From assembly GCA_026388335.1 (NCBI GenBank), contig JAPLJZ010000147.1:1-56965 (forward strand): a DNA stretch of 56,965 bases, in the 5' to 3' direction. The translations under genes were made by a program, and so were the position numbers. Below the pieces are notes generated by a model. It saw nothing but the letters and a program-made list of their open reading frames with translations. It was not told the DNA's origin and did no database searches. The stretch is from Deltaproteobacteria bacterium (GTDB taxonomy: Bacteria > Desulfobacterota > Syntrophia > Syntrophales > UBA8958). Every line of letters begins with the position of its first letter. Positions within the stretch are counted from its first letter, which is position 1. Shown piece by piece: positions 1-8,730 of this stretch.

Positions 1-471
1 ATGAAAGGCGCTTTTGCGCTCTACTTCCGGAAGTCCCGAGATCCTGGCAAGAGGTTCGAATTCATCGGTACTGGGTGGATCGATTACGATTGCCGGCATA
101 CCGTATTGCTTGGAAAAGCTTAAAGCCATAGCCGGTCCCAGGGCCGATGGGTGCTTCCCGTACTTTCCCGCCAACAGATCGGTGCACATGATATCGTCTA
201 TTTGGTAAGCCCCGGCGGGGGCCGGCTTTCCCAATCCGCCCCGGCTGACGACCATGTCGATCTCGGCGAGGCTGATCATGTTTTTCCTCAGGAATTTCAT
301 CACGTCCATTTTCCGCACGGGAAGCTGTTCACTCAGAGAAGAGTAGTCGGCCAGATCTTCACTACGGTAACGGATGTTTTCCAGGGTCTCAGGTTCAGTG
401 TCACGGAAATACGCCACCTTCGTAGAGGTGGAGCCCACATTGATGACGAGGAGGCGATGCTGGTTATCCAT
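1..471 (-). CDS. buk: Butyrate kinase, N-terminal 157 residues (3' end outside window)
   Basis: Butyrate kinase interconverts butyryl-phosphate + ADP and butyrate + ATP in the cytoplasm. The frame is open from the ATG at 471 to the window edge. Near its start the protein reads INVGSTSTKVAYF, the phosphate-binding motif of the acetate/butyrate kinase (ASKHA) family; further on come VSRGGLGKPAPAGAY and KYGKHPSALGPAMA, typical of butyrate kinase rather than acetate kinase. The start overlaps the stop of the upstream phosphate acyltransferase by 8 bases, and a GGAGGG ribosome site lies inside that gene, so translation is probably coupled. About 200 C-terminal residues would lie beyond position 1. 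A branched-chain acyl kinase is possible; the family is secure. Confidence 0.9.
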   Translation of the reverse strand, partial: MDNQHRLLVINVGSTSTKVAYFRDTEPETLENIRYRSEDLADYSSLSEQLPVRKMDVMKFLRKNMISLAEIDMVVSRGGLGKPAPAGAYQIDDIMCTDLLAGKYGKHPSALGPAMALSFSKQYGMPAIVIDPPSTDEFEPLARISGLPEVERKSAFH

Positions 472-1381
472 TGGTCCCTCCTTTGAGGCAAGCGAGGCAG
501 GCCAGGGCAATTTCCACCACCCGGTTTTCATCGGAGACGAAGGGGAGATTCAGGATCACCGGCTTCGAAGTTCCCATAACTAAGCCTGCTGTATGCATCT
601 TTCCAAAGAAAACAAGGGCTTCGGCCAGAAGAAGACCCGTGTCAATTTCGGGAACGAGGTAAATATCCACGTTGCCCGTCACGATGCTTTGCAGCCCTTT
701 TCGTCCGGCGGCAACCTGGCTCAGAGCGCAATCGATATCGAGCGGTCCTTCCACAATGGCCTTGCCGAATTGCCGGCGCTCTCCCATCTTGGAAAGGATC
801 GCGGCGTCCAGAGTCGAAGGGATGCCGGGATTTACCTGCTCGATTGCGGCAAGAACCGCCACTTTTGGCGCCTCGATACCCAGGATGCGGGCAAGCTGCA
901 AGGCGTTTTCGAGGATCTGTTGTTTTTCGACAAGGGTCGGATTGTTATTGATAAACGCATCCGTCACGAGGATTAGCTTCTCCCGCTTCAAAAGCTGAAA
1001 GATGGATATAAAGCTTATGATCCGGCCCTTGGGCAGCAACCCCTGCTCCTTGTCGCGGATGGCATCCAAAAGCTCTTGAGGGGCGCCGCCTCCCTGCATG
1101 AGGATGTCCGCCTCACCATTCCGGACCAGAGCCAGCGCGCGTCCCAAAGCTTGTTGCGGATCGTTTTCGTCCACGATCTCGTATTTTTCCGCCGCCAACG
1201 GGGACCCATTGACCAGGAGCTCCAGCGAACTGCCGTCGCCGACGAGGATCGGAATGATCAACCCGGCGGCGGCCGCTTCGGCCAAGAGGGGAAGATCCGC
1301 CGCGACAGGGCAGGGGACAACAAGTTTCTTAACTCCGTTCTGCTTTGCCGCGGCTAGTATTTCCTTAAACGAGTTCAGCAT
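464..1381 (-). CDS. Phosphate butyryltransferase-like protein, divergent second paralogue
   Basis: A 305-residue protein of the phosphate acetyl/butyryltransferase (PTA_PTB) family, which moves an acyl group between CoA and phosphate. I start it at 1381 because AAAGGAGGTG sits six bases upstream; the longer frame to 1414 has no such site. The family segment that normally reads GN..K followed later by a Ser-Arg-Asp patch is altered: here it reads VPEIDTGLLLAEALVFF, and the later patch is LNLPFVSDENR. The Asn, the Lys and the Arg expected there are missing, while the upstream paralogue keeps GNIICK and ARSD. It begins one base after the upstream stop and overlaps buk downstream. It may be a non-catalytic partner, a regulatory subunit, or an enzyme of changed specificity; that is inference. 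Confidence 0.82.
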   Translation of the reverse strand: MLNSFKEILAAAKQNGVKKLVVPCPVAADLPLLAEAAAAGLIIPILVGDGSSLELLVNGSPLAAEKYEIVDENDPQQALGRALALVRNGEADILMQGGGAPQELLDAIRDKEQGLLPKGRIISFISIFQLLKREKLILVTDAFINNNPTLVEKQQILENALQLARILGIEAPKVAVLAAIEQVNPGIPSTLDAAILSKMGERRQFGKAIVEGPLDIDCALSQVAAGRKGLQSIVTGNVDIYLVPEIDTGLLLAEALVFFGKMHTAGLVMGTSKPVILNLPFVSDENRVVEIALACLACLKGGTNG

Positions 1382-1382
1382 C

Positions 1383-2303
1383 TCACTGCACCTCCTTTCC
1401 CATGCGGTCAGCAAGGACGACGCTCATGGCTATCTGTTGCACGATGTTGTCGTTGAAGTCTGACCGGGCGGGGATGCAGACCGGTCCCCGGGAAGTGGCA
1501 ACCAGAGAGCTCCGGTTCACGTTGAGAAAAAAATCGAGCTTGCAGATAATATTGCCCGTGTCGAGACTAGGAACGAGGAGGATGTGGGGCATTTCCCCAC
1601 CGTTGATGTTGCCGTAATCCACCCGGCGGTCCCGGCCGCCCAGGAAGATGTCGGTAAAGGAAGTTGCCGCCACGATCTCGCAGGCGCCGAAATCTCCGGC
1701 GTCGGCTGCTTTTTGCAGCGCTTCGTAATCCTCGTATGACGCCAGTTTCCCACCTACTTCCCGCTGGCCGGACAGGATGGCGATCTTCGGCCGTGGGGAT
1801 CCGAGAAGATGGTAAACAAAGACGGCGTTTTTGATAATTTCCCCCTTGGCCTTGAGATCAGGCTTGATGTTGACGCCCGTATCGGTAAAGGCGACGAGGT
1901 GATCGATCCCGGGCACCTCCCAGAACGTCACGACGCTCACCGTCATGCCCGAACCCGCCTTCGCCTCCTCGCGGATGATGGAACGATAAATATATGAGGT
2001 CGGGATCTGGCCCTTGCCGGCAATGGGCGCCTCTCCGGAAAAGAGCATCCTGATCCCGAGATCGGAAATGCCCTGATGTTCGTCGCCGGAGATTTTTTGG
2101 AAGGGACTGATATTGAAGGCAACCTTTTTCGCTGCCTCCTCAATCTTTTTTATGTTGCCGATGAGGACAGGTTCGATGTAACCCAGCTCCCAGCTTTTCT
2201 TGACCGCCAGCATGAACTCTTCATCTTCGGGTGCAAGAACGGCTATTTTTTTCGGCCCTTTCTCCCTCGCCAGTTTTGAAATATCGGCCAGTGATCTGAT
2301 CAT
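1383..2303 (-). CDS. ptb: Phosphate butyryltransferase (first paralogue of operon)
   Basis: A 306-residue PTA_PTB-family enzyme, the usual length of Ptb (about 300). It should convert butyryl-CoA + phosphate to butyryl-phosphate + CoA, feeding the butyrate kinase two genes downstream for substrate-level ATP formation, or the reverse when butyrate is activated. Family signatures are kept: LVPSLDTGNIICK and the later ARSDFNDNI with the Arg-Asp pair. The start at 2303 has a GGGGGA ribosome site. It is first in the ptb-ptb'-buk operon, with one base between its stop and the next start. The divergent LysR gene 155 bases away is the likely regulator. Acyl-chain specificity cannot be read from the sequence. 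Confidence 0.83.
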   Translation of the reverse strand: MIRSLADISKLAREKGPKKIAVLAPEDEEFMLAVKKSWELGYIEPVLIGNIKKIEEAAKKVAFNISPFQKISGDEHQGISDLGIRMLFSGEAPIAGKGQIPTSYIYRSIIREEAKAGSGMTVSVVTFWEVPGIDHLVAFTDTGVNIKPDLKAKGEIIKNAVFVYHLLGSPRPKIAILSGQREVGGKLASYEDYEALQKAADAGDFGACEIVAATSFTDIFLGGRDRRVDYGNINGGEMPHILLVPSLDTGNIICKLDFFLNVNRSSLVATSRGPVCIPARSDFNDNIVQQIAMSVVLADRMGKEVQ

Positions 2304-2395
2304 TGTAGGTCCCCCTTATCAGGAAGCGTTGCGAAATAAGCGTGACATCCCCTTGATGCAACATTTCGAGTAGTCCTTGACTTGGCCGAAAGTGT

Positions 2396-2401
2396 ATTAT
2401 A
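2396..2401 (-). promoter_or_regulatory. Candidate -10 box of the ptb-buk operon in the LysR intergenic region
   Basis: On the minus strand this is a perfect TATAAT about 93 bases before the first ptb start. No good -35 hexamer lies 16-18 bases upstream. A weak -35 is common at promoters activated by a LysR protein, and the divergent LysR gene fits that. The AT-rich stretch 2425-2458 between this box and the LysR start would be the natural operator region, but I see no clean T-N11-A dyad there. Confidence 0.35.
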
Positions 2402-2458
2402 GGTTTTCTGAAATGTAAAATATATTATTCATCTCAATTCGATATTTATTAAGAATTA

Positions 2459-3352
2459 ATGGAATTAAGACATCTCAAGTATTTTATCGCCGTCGCCGAA
2501 GAACTGCATTTCGGTCGGGCGGCGAAAAGACTGAATATTTCCCAGCCGCCCCTCAGTCAGCAAATAATGCAACTGGAAAAAGAAATCGGCGTCCGACTGT
2601 TCAACCGGACCAAACGGCGCGTGGAAATAACCCCGGCGGGATTGGTGTTCCTGGCCGAGGCCCGTCGGATTATGGCCATGTCGGAAGACGCGGTGCGCAG
2701 AACGATCCGCGCCGACAAAGGGGAGATCGGGCGACTGGCCGTGGGCTATATCGGGTCGGCCAATTACAGCGTGCTGCCGCAGATCGTTCGTGAATTCCGG
2801 AAGCGGTTTCAGGATGTCGATCTTTCCTTGGCGGAATTGAACACAAGCAATCAGATCGAGGCCCTCCGCGACGGCAGGATTCATGTGGGCTTCCTGCGCC
2901 CTCCCCAGGGTATTCAAAATGAAGGTCTTTCTGTAGAGCCTGTCTTCAGGGAGCCACTTATGGTGGCTATGCCGCAGAACCACCATATCAAGGGGGAAAC
3001 GTCCATCCCTCTCCGCATGCTGGCAAAAGAATCTTTCATCATGATCCCGAGACAGCGAGGTCCCGGATTTTTCGACTTCATTATCGCGCTCTGTCAAAAG
3101 GAAGGTTTCAGTCCCCATATCGTCCTGGAAGCATCTCAATTCCACACGATTATTGGCCTGGTTGCGGCGGAGATCGGAATAGCGATAGTTCCTGCCACCA
3201 TGCAGCGTTCCCGATTCAAGGGGGTTGTCTTTAGAACGATTGAAGGTGGAGCGGAAACGATCCTCAACATGGCCTGGACCAGTGACAATCCGTCCCTGGT
3301 GCTCCATAATTTTATCAGTGTGACCAGAGAAGTCGTCCGCTCAATCACCTGA
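2459..3352 (+). CDS. LysR-family transcriptional regulator
   Basis: A 297-residue LysR-type regulator of normal family length. The N-terminal winged helix-turn-helix is clear: MELRHLKYFIAVAEELHFGR and then SQPPLSQQIMQLEKEIGV, followed by a linker helix and the periplasmic-binding-protein-like effector domain (about residues 90-295). The first 60 residues look like the BenM/CatM/CbbR branch. It is transcribed away from ptb-ptb'-buk, the classic arrangement for a LysR protein controlling its divergent neighbour. The ligand may be an organic acid or acyl compound, which is inference from context only. No strong ribosome site precedes the ATG; only a weak purine stretch in an AT-rich leader. Confidence 0.93.
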   Translation: MELRHLKYFIAVAEELHFGRAAKRLNISQPPLSQQIMQLEKEIGVRLFNRTKRRVEITPAGLVFLAEARRIMAMSEDAVRRTIRADKGEIGRLAVGYIGSANYSVLPQIVREFRKRFQDVDLSLAELNTSNQIEALRDGRIHVGFLRPPQGIQNEGLSVEPVFREPLMVAMPQNHHIKGETSIPLRMLAKESFIMIPRQRGPGFFDFIIALCQKEGFSPHIVLEASQFHTIIGLVAAEIGIAIVPATMQRSRFKGVVFRTIEGGAETILNMAWTSDNPSLVLHNFISVTREVVRSIT

Positions 3353-3432
3353 AAAATAGGCGTGATATATCAGCCATCTGGGCGACAATAATCCATTTGA
3401 CAATTTATACCCCCAAAGGTTAAACGTCTCGC

Positions 3433-4995
3433 ATGAAAATTAACTGGGAACGGATGACCCTTATCTTCGTGGGAATTTTAACCCTGCTGCGCCTGGCTGT
3501 AGCCCCCACCTTCGGATTAGGGGTCGATGAGGCCCATTATTTTCTTTATGCCCATTTCCTGGACTGGAGTTATGTGGATCATCCGCCCCTGGTCGGCTGG
3601 ACCCACTGGCCCTTCTACGCCCTCTTTGGAACAAATGAATTTCTGGTTCGTCTCCCGGCGATTCTTCTTTTTGCGGGGGTCTCTTTTTTTGTTTACCGCT
3701 TTACCTTTTCTTTTTCCGAATCCGGGTTGATCTCATTCTTGTCTGTTGTCGCTGTCAATAGCTCTTTTATTCTCAATGCCATGAGTATCATGCTCCTGCC
3801 GGACTGTTTCCTCCTGTTGTTGGTATTTCCCCTCATGACCACCATCATGAAAATTGCGGAAACGGGACAGATCCGACATTTTATCTGTCTCGGCCTGCTT
3901 CTTGGTCTGGCCGGGCTGGCAAAATATACGGCTATTTTGTTTGTTCCTCCCCTGCTTGTCTTCCTGCTGATCAAGAAGCGCTATAAACTGATCTTTTCCC
4001 CCGGGATGTTCCTGGCGGTGGGTATTGCACTGTTGATGGTCAGCCCGGTCCTGTACTGGAATATGCAGCACGATTTTATCAGTTTTCGTTATCAGGGCGG
4101 GCATGTCCTTGCCGCTACGAGCCCGAGCATCAAATCTTTTTTTGTTTCCCTGCTAACCCAGTTCGGGGCCTATAGTCCCTTCCTGTTTCTCATTGCCTTT
4201 TACGGTTTGTATAAGGGTTGGAAATCTATGGATGACCGCATCCGCCTCTCGGTGCTGTTTGGCGTTGTCATTTTGTTATTCTTTTTTTATTCCTCTCTGT
4301 ATGAACGGACTCTGCCTCATTGGCCGAGTCTTTTTTATCTCCTGTTCATCCCCATCGGCGGCTATTATCTCCTCTCATCAGGGAGTAGTAAAAAACGAAA
4401 TTACTTTTATTTTTCAGTAGGTTTCAGCTTAACCATCACCCTGTTTCTCTATGCTGCACTCCCTGCCAAGTGGTTCACCTTTCCTGACTATAAATCTCCC
4501 TTTCGGGATATCGTCGGTTTTGAGACGATTGCACGGGAAGGGGATGCCATTCTGCGCCAGGGAAGATCTGTCCGGGCCGGGTCACCTTTCAGGGATGCCG
4601 AAGGTAATGGAAAAACGGAGAGAAATGGAAACGCCCCGATGCGTGCGGAGATACGGGATCGGGGCGCCGGGCAACCCCGCCAGGCCCTGGCCGTGACCAA
4701 CTGGACGATGGGCAGCCGGATGCTCTATTACAGCCTTCCCTATCGTCACGACGTATTTGTCATGGACGACCGCAAGGATCAGTTCGATGTCTGGCAGCAT
4801 ACGGCGCCGAAGGGGTATGATCTGCTCTTTGTAAACACACATTTCCATCAGGTGGATGTTCCACAAACCTATCGGTGTGACGCCTCGGAGCCGGTCAAAA
4901 AAATGGATATCATCCTGAACGGAGGCAAGGTCGATACGATTGAATATATCTGGTGCCGGAATTTTCAGGGATCGAGGCATGGGCAAGTCCAATAG
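3433..4995 (+). CDS. Polytopic glycosyltransferase, dolichyl-phosphate-mannose transferase-like (GT39/GT83)
   Basis: A 520-residue inner-membrane protein with about ten hydrophobic segments in its first 380 residues and a soluble C-terminal domain (about 380-520). The first periplasmic loop has the hallmark acidic motif, LGVDEAHYF followed by DHPPLVGW, as in lipid-linked-sugar transferases of the PMT_2/ArnT superfamily. These enzymes move a sugar from a polyprenyl-phosphate carrier to lipid A, glycan or protein. It is followed by a PAP2 phosphatase and an ABC exporter on the same strand, which points to envelope glycolipid work. Acceptor and sugar are unknown. A TTGACA at 3397 lies very close to the start, and no ribosome site is obvious. 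It differs from the ArnT-like gene at 31840 in length and loop sequence. Confidence 0.88.
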   Translation: MKINWERMTLIFVGILTLLRLAVAPTFGLGVDEAHYFLYAHFLDWSYVDHPPLVGWTHWPFYALFGTNEFLVRLPAILLFAGVSFFVYRFTFSFSESGLISFLSVVAVNSSFILNAMSIMLLPDCFLLLLVFPLMTTIMKIAETGQIRHFICLGLLLGLAGLAKYTAILFVPPLLVFLLIKKRYKLIFSPGMFLAVGIALLMVSPVLYWNMQHDFISFRYQGGHVLAATSPSIKSFFVSLLTQFGAYSPFLFLIAFYGLYKGWKSMDDRIRLSVLFGVVILLFFFYSSLYERTLPHWPSLFYLLFIPIGGYYLLSSGSSKKRNYFYFSVGFSLTITLFLYAALPAKWFTFPDYKSPFRDIVGFETIAREGDAILRQGRSVRAGSPFRDAEGNGKTERNGNAPMRAEIRDRGAGQPRQALAVTNWTMGSRMLYYSLPYRHDVFVMDDRKDQFDVWQHTAPKGYDLLFVNTHFHQVDVPQTYRCDASEPVKKMDIILNGGKVDTIEYIWCRNFQGSRHGQVQ

Positions 4996-5021
4996 TCTGG
5001 TGCCCGCGACAAAGGGATGAT

Positions 5022-5060
5022 CGAAATCCCCCCTAACCCCTCTTTGCCAAAGAGGGGAAT
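5022..5060. repeat. Dispersed palindromic repeat, copy 1
   Basis: A short intergenic repeat of the type AAATCCCCCCTAACCCC followed by a near-perfect palindrome, CCCCTCTTTG-C-CAAAGAGGGG (5037-5057). A related degenerate copy lies at 49375-49413. Sequences of this look are common intergenic REP-like elements in bacteria. It lies between the glycosyltransferase stop and the PAP2 start. Confidence 0.6.
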
Positions 5061-5140
5061 GTTCTCCCTTATCCAAAGTGAGACGTAGGGGGCTTTGCGA
5101 GGAGACCAAGAAAATCAAATATTTAGAGGTAAATTGTTTG

Positions 5141-5761
5141 GTGAAAAAAAATAGCGTTATCTTTTCGTTGTTTATCTGTGCAGCGATTGCCGGCAGCTAT
5201 TTTTTCATCGACCTGCCCGTAGCCATAGCCAGTAGAACTCTCGATGTGCAAATCGTGAGCGTCTTCCAGGTTATCACCCTCCTGGGGAATGCGACCTGGT
5301 ATCTTGTGCCCGCGGCCCTCCTTTTTTTACTGTTTCATTATGCCTGGAAGAGAGAACAATGGGCGCGCTGGTGTCTATTTGTCTTTTCCGCCGTCGCTGT
5401 CTCCGGTCTCACAACCGACCTCTTCAAATGGCTTGTCGGTCGTTGGCGTCCTAAGGCTTACTTTGAGGATTATTTCTATGGTTTTGATTTTTTCGGAGTA
5501 GGCTATAAAGAAACATCTTTCCCCTCCGGCCATGTGACGACCATCTGGGCTTTTTGTCTGGCCATGACAGTGCTGTTTCCCCGTTACCGCCTCGTCTGGT
5601 ACATCCTGGCAATCCTGGTGAGCATCAGCCGGGTCATCGTCGGAGCCCATTATCTCAGCGATGTCTTTGCCGGGGCCTATGTAGCCGTGATAACTGTTCT
5701 ATTGCTAAAGCTTGTTCCGTTTTTCCGTCTGGAAGGGAAACCCACGGAAAGAGATTCATAA
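5141..5761 (+). CDS. PAP2-superfamily membrane phosphatase
   Basis: A membrane phosphatase of the type 2 phosphatidic acid phosphatase family. The three catalytic motifs are complete: KWLVGRWRP, SFPSGH and SRVIVGAHYLSD. About five to six hydrophobic segments surround them, placing the active site at the periplasmic face. Members dephosphorylate undecaprenyl-pyrophosphate, phosphatidylglycerol-phosphate or lipid A (LpxE-like). With a polytopic glycosyltransferase before it and an arn cluster in the window, a lipid A or carrier-lipid substrate is plausible but not shown. I use the GTG at 5141 (a TTG lies one codon before) because AGAGG at 5125-5129 is well placed; the in-frame ATG at 5078 would add an unrelated charged leader. 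Confidence 0.87.
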   Translation: MKKNSVIFSLFICAAIAGSYFFIDLPVAIASRTLDVQIVSVFQVITLLGNATWYLVPAALLFLLFHYAWKREQWARWCLFVFSAVAVSGLTTDLFKWLVGRWRPKAYFEDYFYGFDFFGVGYKETSFPSGHVTTIWAFCLAMTVLFPRYRLVWYILAILVSISRVIVGAHYLSDVFAGAYVAVITVLLLKLVPFFRLEGKPTERDS

Positions 5762-5804
5762 AAATGCAGGCGATCAAAACTGATCTTGTATAGAGGAGAA
5801 ATTA

Positions 5805-7523
5805 GTGGATACCAATACCAATATCTTTGACCGGCGGTTATGGAAACGATTCTGGGAAATCGCCAGGATGTACTGGTTTTCCGAAGAGAAATGGCAGGCC
5901 AGGGGCGTCCTTGCCCTGCTGCTGATACTGCTTTTCGGTTTTACCGCCCTGAACGTGATCCTGAATTTTGTGGGCCGGGATTTCATGACCGCCCTGGCGG
6001 AAAAGAACCTGCCTGAATTCAACAAAGCCCTGCTCCTTTATCTGGGCGCATTTGTCGTGGCCACCCCGGTCAGCGTCTTTTATTCCTTTATCAGAAAAAA
6101 ACTGGGCATCAACTGGCGGCTGTGGCTGACCACCCATTTCCTGGGGAAATATTTTGCAAACCGGGCCTATTACCATATCAACGACGATAAAAACATCGAT
6201 AACCCCGATCAGCGTATTTCCCAGGATATTTCGTCTTTTACTGTCACCAGTCTGGGGTTTCTTTCCATCCTCTTTTTTTCCCTCGTCCAGCTAATCTCCT
6301 TTGTCGGGATTCTCTGGACCATTTCTATGACCCTGGTCCTGATCCTGGTGGCCTATGCCGTCATCGGCACGGTTGTTACCATGTTCTTCGGCAAGCGCTT
6401 GATAAACCTGAATTTCCAGCAATTACGACGGGAAGCCGATTTCCGTTACGGCCTGATCCATGTCCGGGATAACGTCGAATCCATCGCCTTTTACCGGGGC
6501 GAAGATCGGGAGAAGAATCAGGTCAAGGAGCGGCTGCGGGAGGCCATCGGCAATCTTAGGATGCTCATCGGCTGGGAGCGGAACCTGGAGTTCTTTACCA
6601 AGGGCTATGAATATCTCATCCTCGTCCTGCCCATTGTGGTGATGGCCCCCCTGTATTTTTCCGGTCAGATTAAATTCGGCGTCGTTACCCAGGCGGAGGG
6701 GGCCTTCGTGTCAGTGTTAGGCGCGCTTTCCATCATCGTCTCCCAATTTGAGCAACTCAGTAACTTCGCCGCCGGGATTACCCGTCTGGAGACCTTTGCC
6801 ACGGCCCTGGATCAGCCGACGGCAAAAGCGACTGCCGCAGCCCCCGTCATCGAGTCCCGGGAAGAATCCCGTCTGGCCCTGGAACATGTCACCCTGCAAA
6901 CCCCCAATTACCAGCAGACGCTCCTCCGGGATGCGACGGCGGAGGTCCCTCCGGGAAAGGGATTGCTCATCTCCGGAGCCAGTGGCGCCGGAAAGAGTTC
7001 GCTCCTGCGGGCCGTTGCCGGGCTCTGGAACGCCGGGGAAGGGCATATTTCCCGCCCGTCGTTGAAAGAGATGCTCTTTTTGCCCCAGCGCCCCTACATG
7101 GTCCTGGGGTCATTGCGGGAACAACTCCTCTATCCCCAGCTGGAGCAGGAGGCGACGGACGGCGAACTGCGGGAAATTCTGGGAAAGGTCAATCTGGCGG
7201 ATCTGCCGGAGAGGGTCGGCGGTTTCGATGCCGAACTGGACTGGGGGCATCTGCTCTCCCTAGGTGAACAGCAGCGCTTGGCCTTTGCGCGCCTACTCTT
7301 GAGCCGGCCCCATTACGCCGTTCTTGATGAGGCGACCAGTGCCCTCGATGTGGCCAATGAGGCACAGCTCTACGGTCAGCTCCAGGGATCGGGAACGACC
7401 TACGTCAGCGTCGGGCACCGGCCAAGCCTGCTTGCCTACCACGACAAAGTCTTGGAACTGCGGGGAGGGGGAGATTGGCGGCTTGTCCCCACGGCGGAAT
7501 TCAAGGTTGAATTGGCTCGTTAG
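5805..7523 (+). CDS. ABC exporter with fused permease and ATPase, SbmA/BacA-YddA type
   Basis: A 572-residue half-transporter. The permease half (about residues 1-340) opens with FDRRLWKRFWEIARMYW and contains FVGRDFMTALAEKN and NPDQRISQDI, hallmarks of the SbmA_BacA/peroxisomal-ABC-type fold. The ATPase half has a Walker A GASGAGKSSLLR (near residue 390), the signature LSLGEQQRLAFARLLL and a Walker B ending VLDEATSALD. It should dimerise in the inner membrane; relatives (YddA, BacA) handle peptides or very long-chain fatty acyl groups. The start is a GTG with AGAGGAGAA eight bases upstream. Its 3' third and the DNA just downstream recur as a decayed copy at 17875-18380, on the far side of the accessory island. 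Confidence 0.9.
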   Translation: MDTNTNIFDRRLWKRFWEIARMYWFSEEKWQARGVLALLLILLFGFTALNVILNFVGRDFMTALAEKNLPEFNKALLLYLGAFVVATPVSVFYSFIRKKLGINWRLWLTTHFLGKYFANRAYYHINDDKNIDNPDQRISQDISSFTVTSLGFLSILFFSLVQLISFVGILWTISMTLVLILVAYAVIGTVVTMFFGKRLINLNFQQLRREADFRYGLIHVRDNVESIAFYRGEDREKNQVKERLREAIGNLRMLIGWERNLEFFTKGYEYLILVLPIVVMAPLYFSGQIKFGVVTQAEGAFVSVLGALSIIVSQFEQLSNFAAGITRLETFATALDQPTAKATAAAPVIESREESRLALEHVTLQTPNYQQTLLRDATAEVPPGKGLLISGASGAGKSSLLRAVAGLWNAGEGHISRPSLKEMLFLPQRPYMVLGSLREQLLYPQLEQEATDGELREILGKVNLADLPERVGGFDAELDWGHLLSLGEQQRLAFARLLLSRPHYAVLDEATSALDVANEAQLYGQLQGSGTTYVSVGHRPSLLAYHDKVLELRGGGDWRLVPTAEFKVELAR

Positions 7524-7634
7524 TTGGAGGTCTTTTTATTGATCCCGAATGAAGGGGGAAAATGATTTCTATGGAAGACATGACTGATTGATCTGACGCT
7601 TACTTTCGCATGGACCGCTTGAATACGCTGCGCG
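7083..7634 (+). repeat. Left copy of segmental repeat (ABC gene 3' end plus flank)
   Basis: This segment, the last 440 bases of the ABC gene plus about 110 bases of downstream DNA, is repeated in direct orientation at 17875-18380. Similarity continues past the stop codon: ACTTTCGC..GACCG.TTGAATAC is present in both flanks (7601-7629 and 18350-18378). The two copies bracket about 10 kb of AT-richer DNA. Confidence 0.8.
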
Positions 7635-7638
7635 GACA

Positions 7639-8730
7639 TTAATCTGCCATGGAATACTTACTAATACGATAGACTGCTTTAGCTCTTGATATACCAAGCA
7701 TTTTTGCTGCACGAGTCATGTTGCCACCATTCAATTGTAAGGCTCGCTCCAGTAATATCCTATTTACTTTGTCAAGAGATATCCCTGATGCAGGCAAATC
7801 CATTACACCAGAATCTTTTTGAATAGATCCCCTTAAAGCTTCATTTAAAAGTTCAGGTGAACGAATAACGCCTGTATCGTGGTTTCTATTTTTAGCTATC
7901 AAAGTGTGCGTTAAGAAAGCAAGATGTTGCGGTCTAATCATCGATGTATCTTCCATCAAAGTAACCTTCTCAATCACATTTCTTAACTCCCTGATATTTC
8001 CCGGCCACAGGTAATTATGCAATATATCCTGAGCTTCTTTAGATATACATTTGAAATTTTTACCGAATTTTTTATTAAAGGTATCCATGAAGGTCAGCGC
8101 AATGGGAATAATATCTTCTTTTCTATCACGCAAAGCTGGTAGTGTAATCTTTATGACATTTAATCTGTAATATAAATCTTCTCTGAATACGCCCCTTTCT
8201 ACCTCTTCTTGAAGACTTTTATTTGTTGCTGCTATTACTCTTACATCTACCCTTGTCCTTTCCGTTCCTCCAACCCGGTAAAATTCTTTCTCTTCTAAAA
8301 CCCTGAGCAAATTTGCTTGGGCATCAGGCATGAGTTCAGTAATCTCATCTAGGAAAATGGTCCCATCATTAGCCATTTCAAACTTGCCAATTTTCCCATT
8401 TTGTAATCCACCGGTAAACGTACCTTTTTCATAGCCAAAAAGTTCACTCTCTAAAAGATCTTTATTGATAGCCCCACAATTCAAACATACATAAGGCTTT
8501 TGGCTTCTGTTACTGCAGTAGTGAATAATTTTTGCGAATAACTCTTTCCCTGTTCCAGTTTCTCCCTCAATAACCGTGGTTGTATCGTTACTTTTTGCGA
8601 CCTTATGGGCTATTCTTAACGCTTCCTTGATGCCTTCACTATGACCAATGACACGCACTTCTTTATTCGGGTAATACAAATCTTGCTTTGTGTATGTCAT
8701 GCTGTATATTCTTGACACACTTGCCTCCAT
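7639..8730 (-). CDS. Sigma-54-dependent transcriptional activator (AAA+ domain plus Fis-type HTH)
   Basis: A 363-residue bacterial enhancer-binding protein without an N-terminal sensor domain: the first 27 residues lead straight into the AAA+ core. Walker A is GETGTGKELF (residues 56-65), Walker B GTIFLDEI (123-130), and the C-terminal helix-turn-helix ends NGGNMTRAAKMLGISRAKA. The loop that contacts sigma-54, normally GAFTGA, reads GTFTGG (103-108). Its control may come from a partner protein, as for PspF-like activators. A near-consensus sigma-54 promoter stands before the CoA-transferase gene of the same island (17551-17565), so that gene is its best target candidate. The DNA is visibly richer in A+T than the flanking genes. 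Confidence 0.92.
   Translation of the reverse strand: MEASVSRIYSMTYTKQDLYYPNKEVRVIGHSEGIKEALRIAHKVAKSNDTTTVIEGETGTGKELFAKIIHYCSNRSQKPYVCLNCGAINKDLLESELFGYEKGTFTGGLQNGKIGKFEMANDGTIFLDEITELMPDAQANLLRVLEEKEFYRVGGTERTRVDVRVIAATNKSLQEEVERGVFREDLYYRLNVIKITLPALRDRKEDIIPIALTFMDTFNKKFGKNFKCISKEAQDILHNYLWPGNIRELRNVIEKVTLMEDTSMIRPQHLAFLTHTLIAKNRNHDTGVIRSPELLNEALRGSIQKDSGVMDLPASGISLDKVNRILLERALQLNGGNMTRAAKMLGISRAKAVYRISKYSMAD

Noticed and set aside
2465-3307. 280-residue minus-strand frame opposite the LysR gene
   Set aside because: It is the antisense shadow of a well-supported LysR gene; no ribosome site and no family pattern.
3397-3425. TTGACA-N17-TTAAAC as promoter of the first glycosyltransferase
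   Set aside because: The transcript would begin at the start codon itself and the -10 is poor; leaderless translation cannot be supported from this alone.
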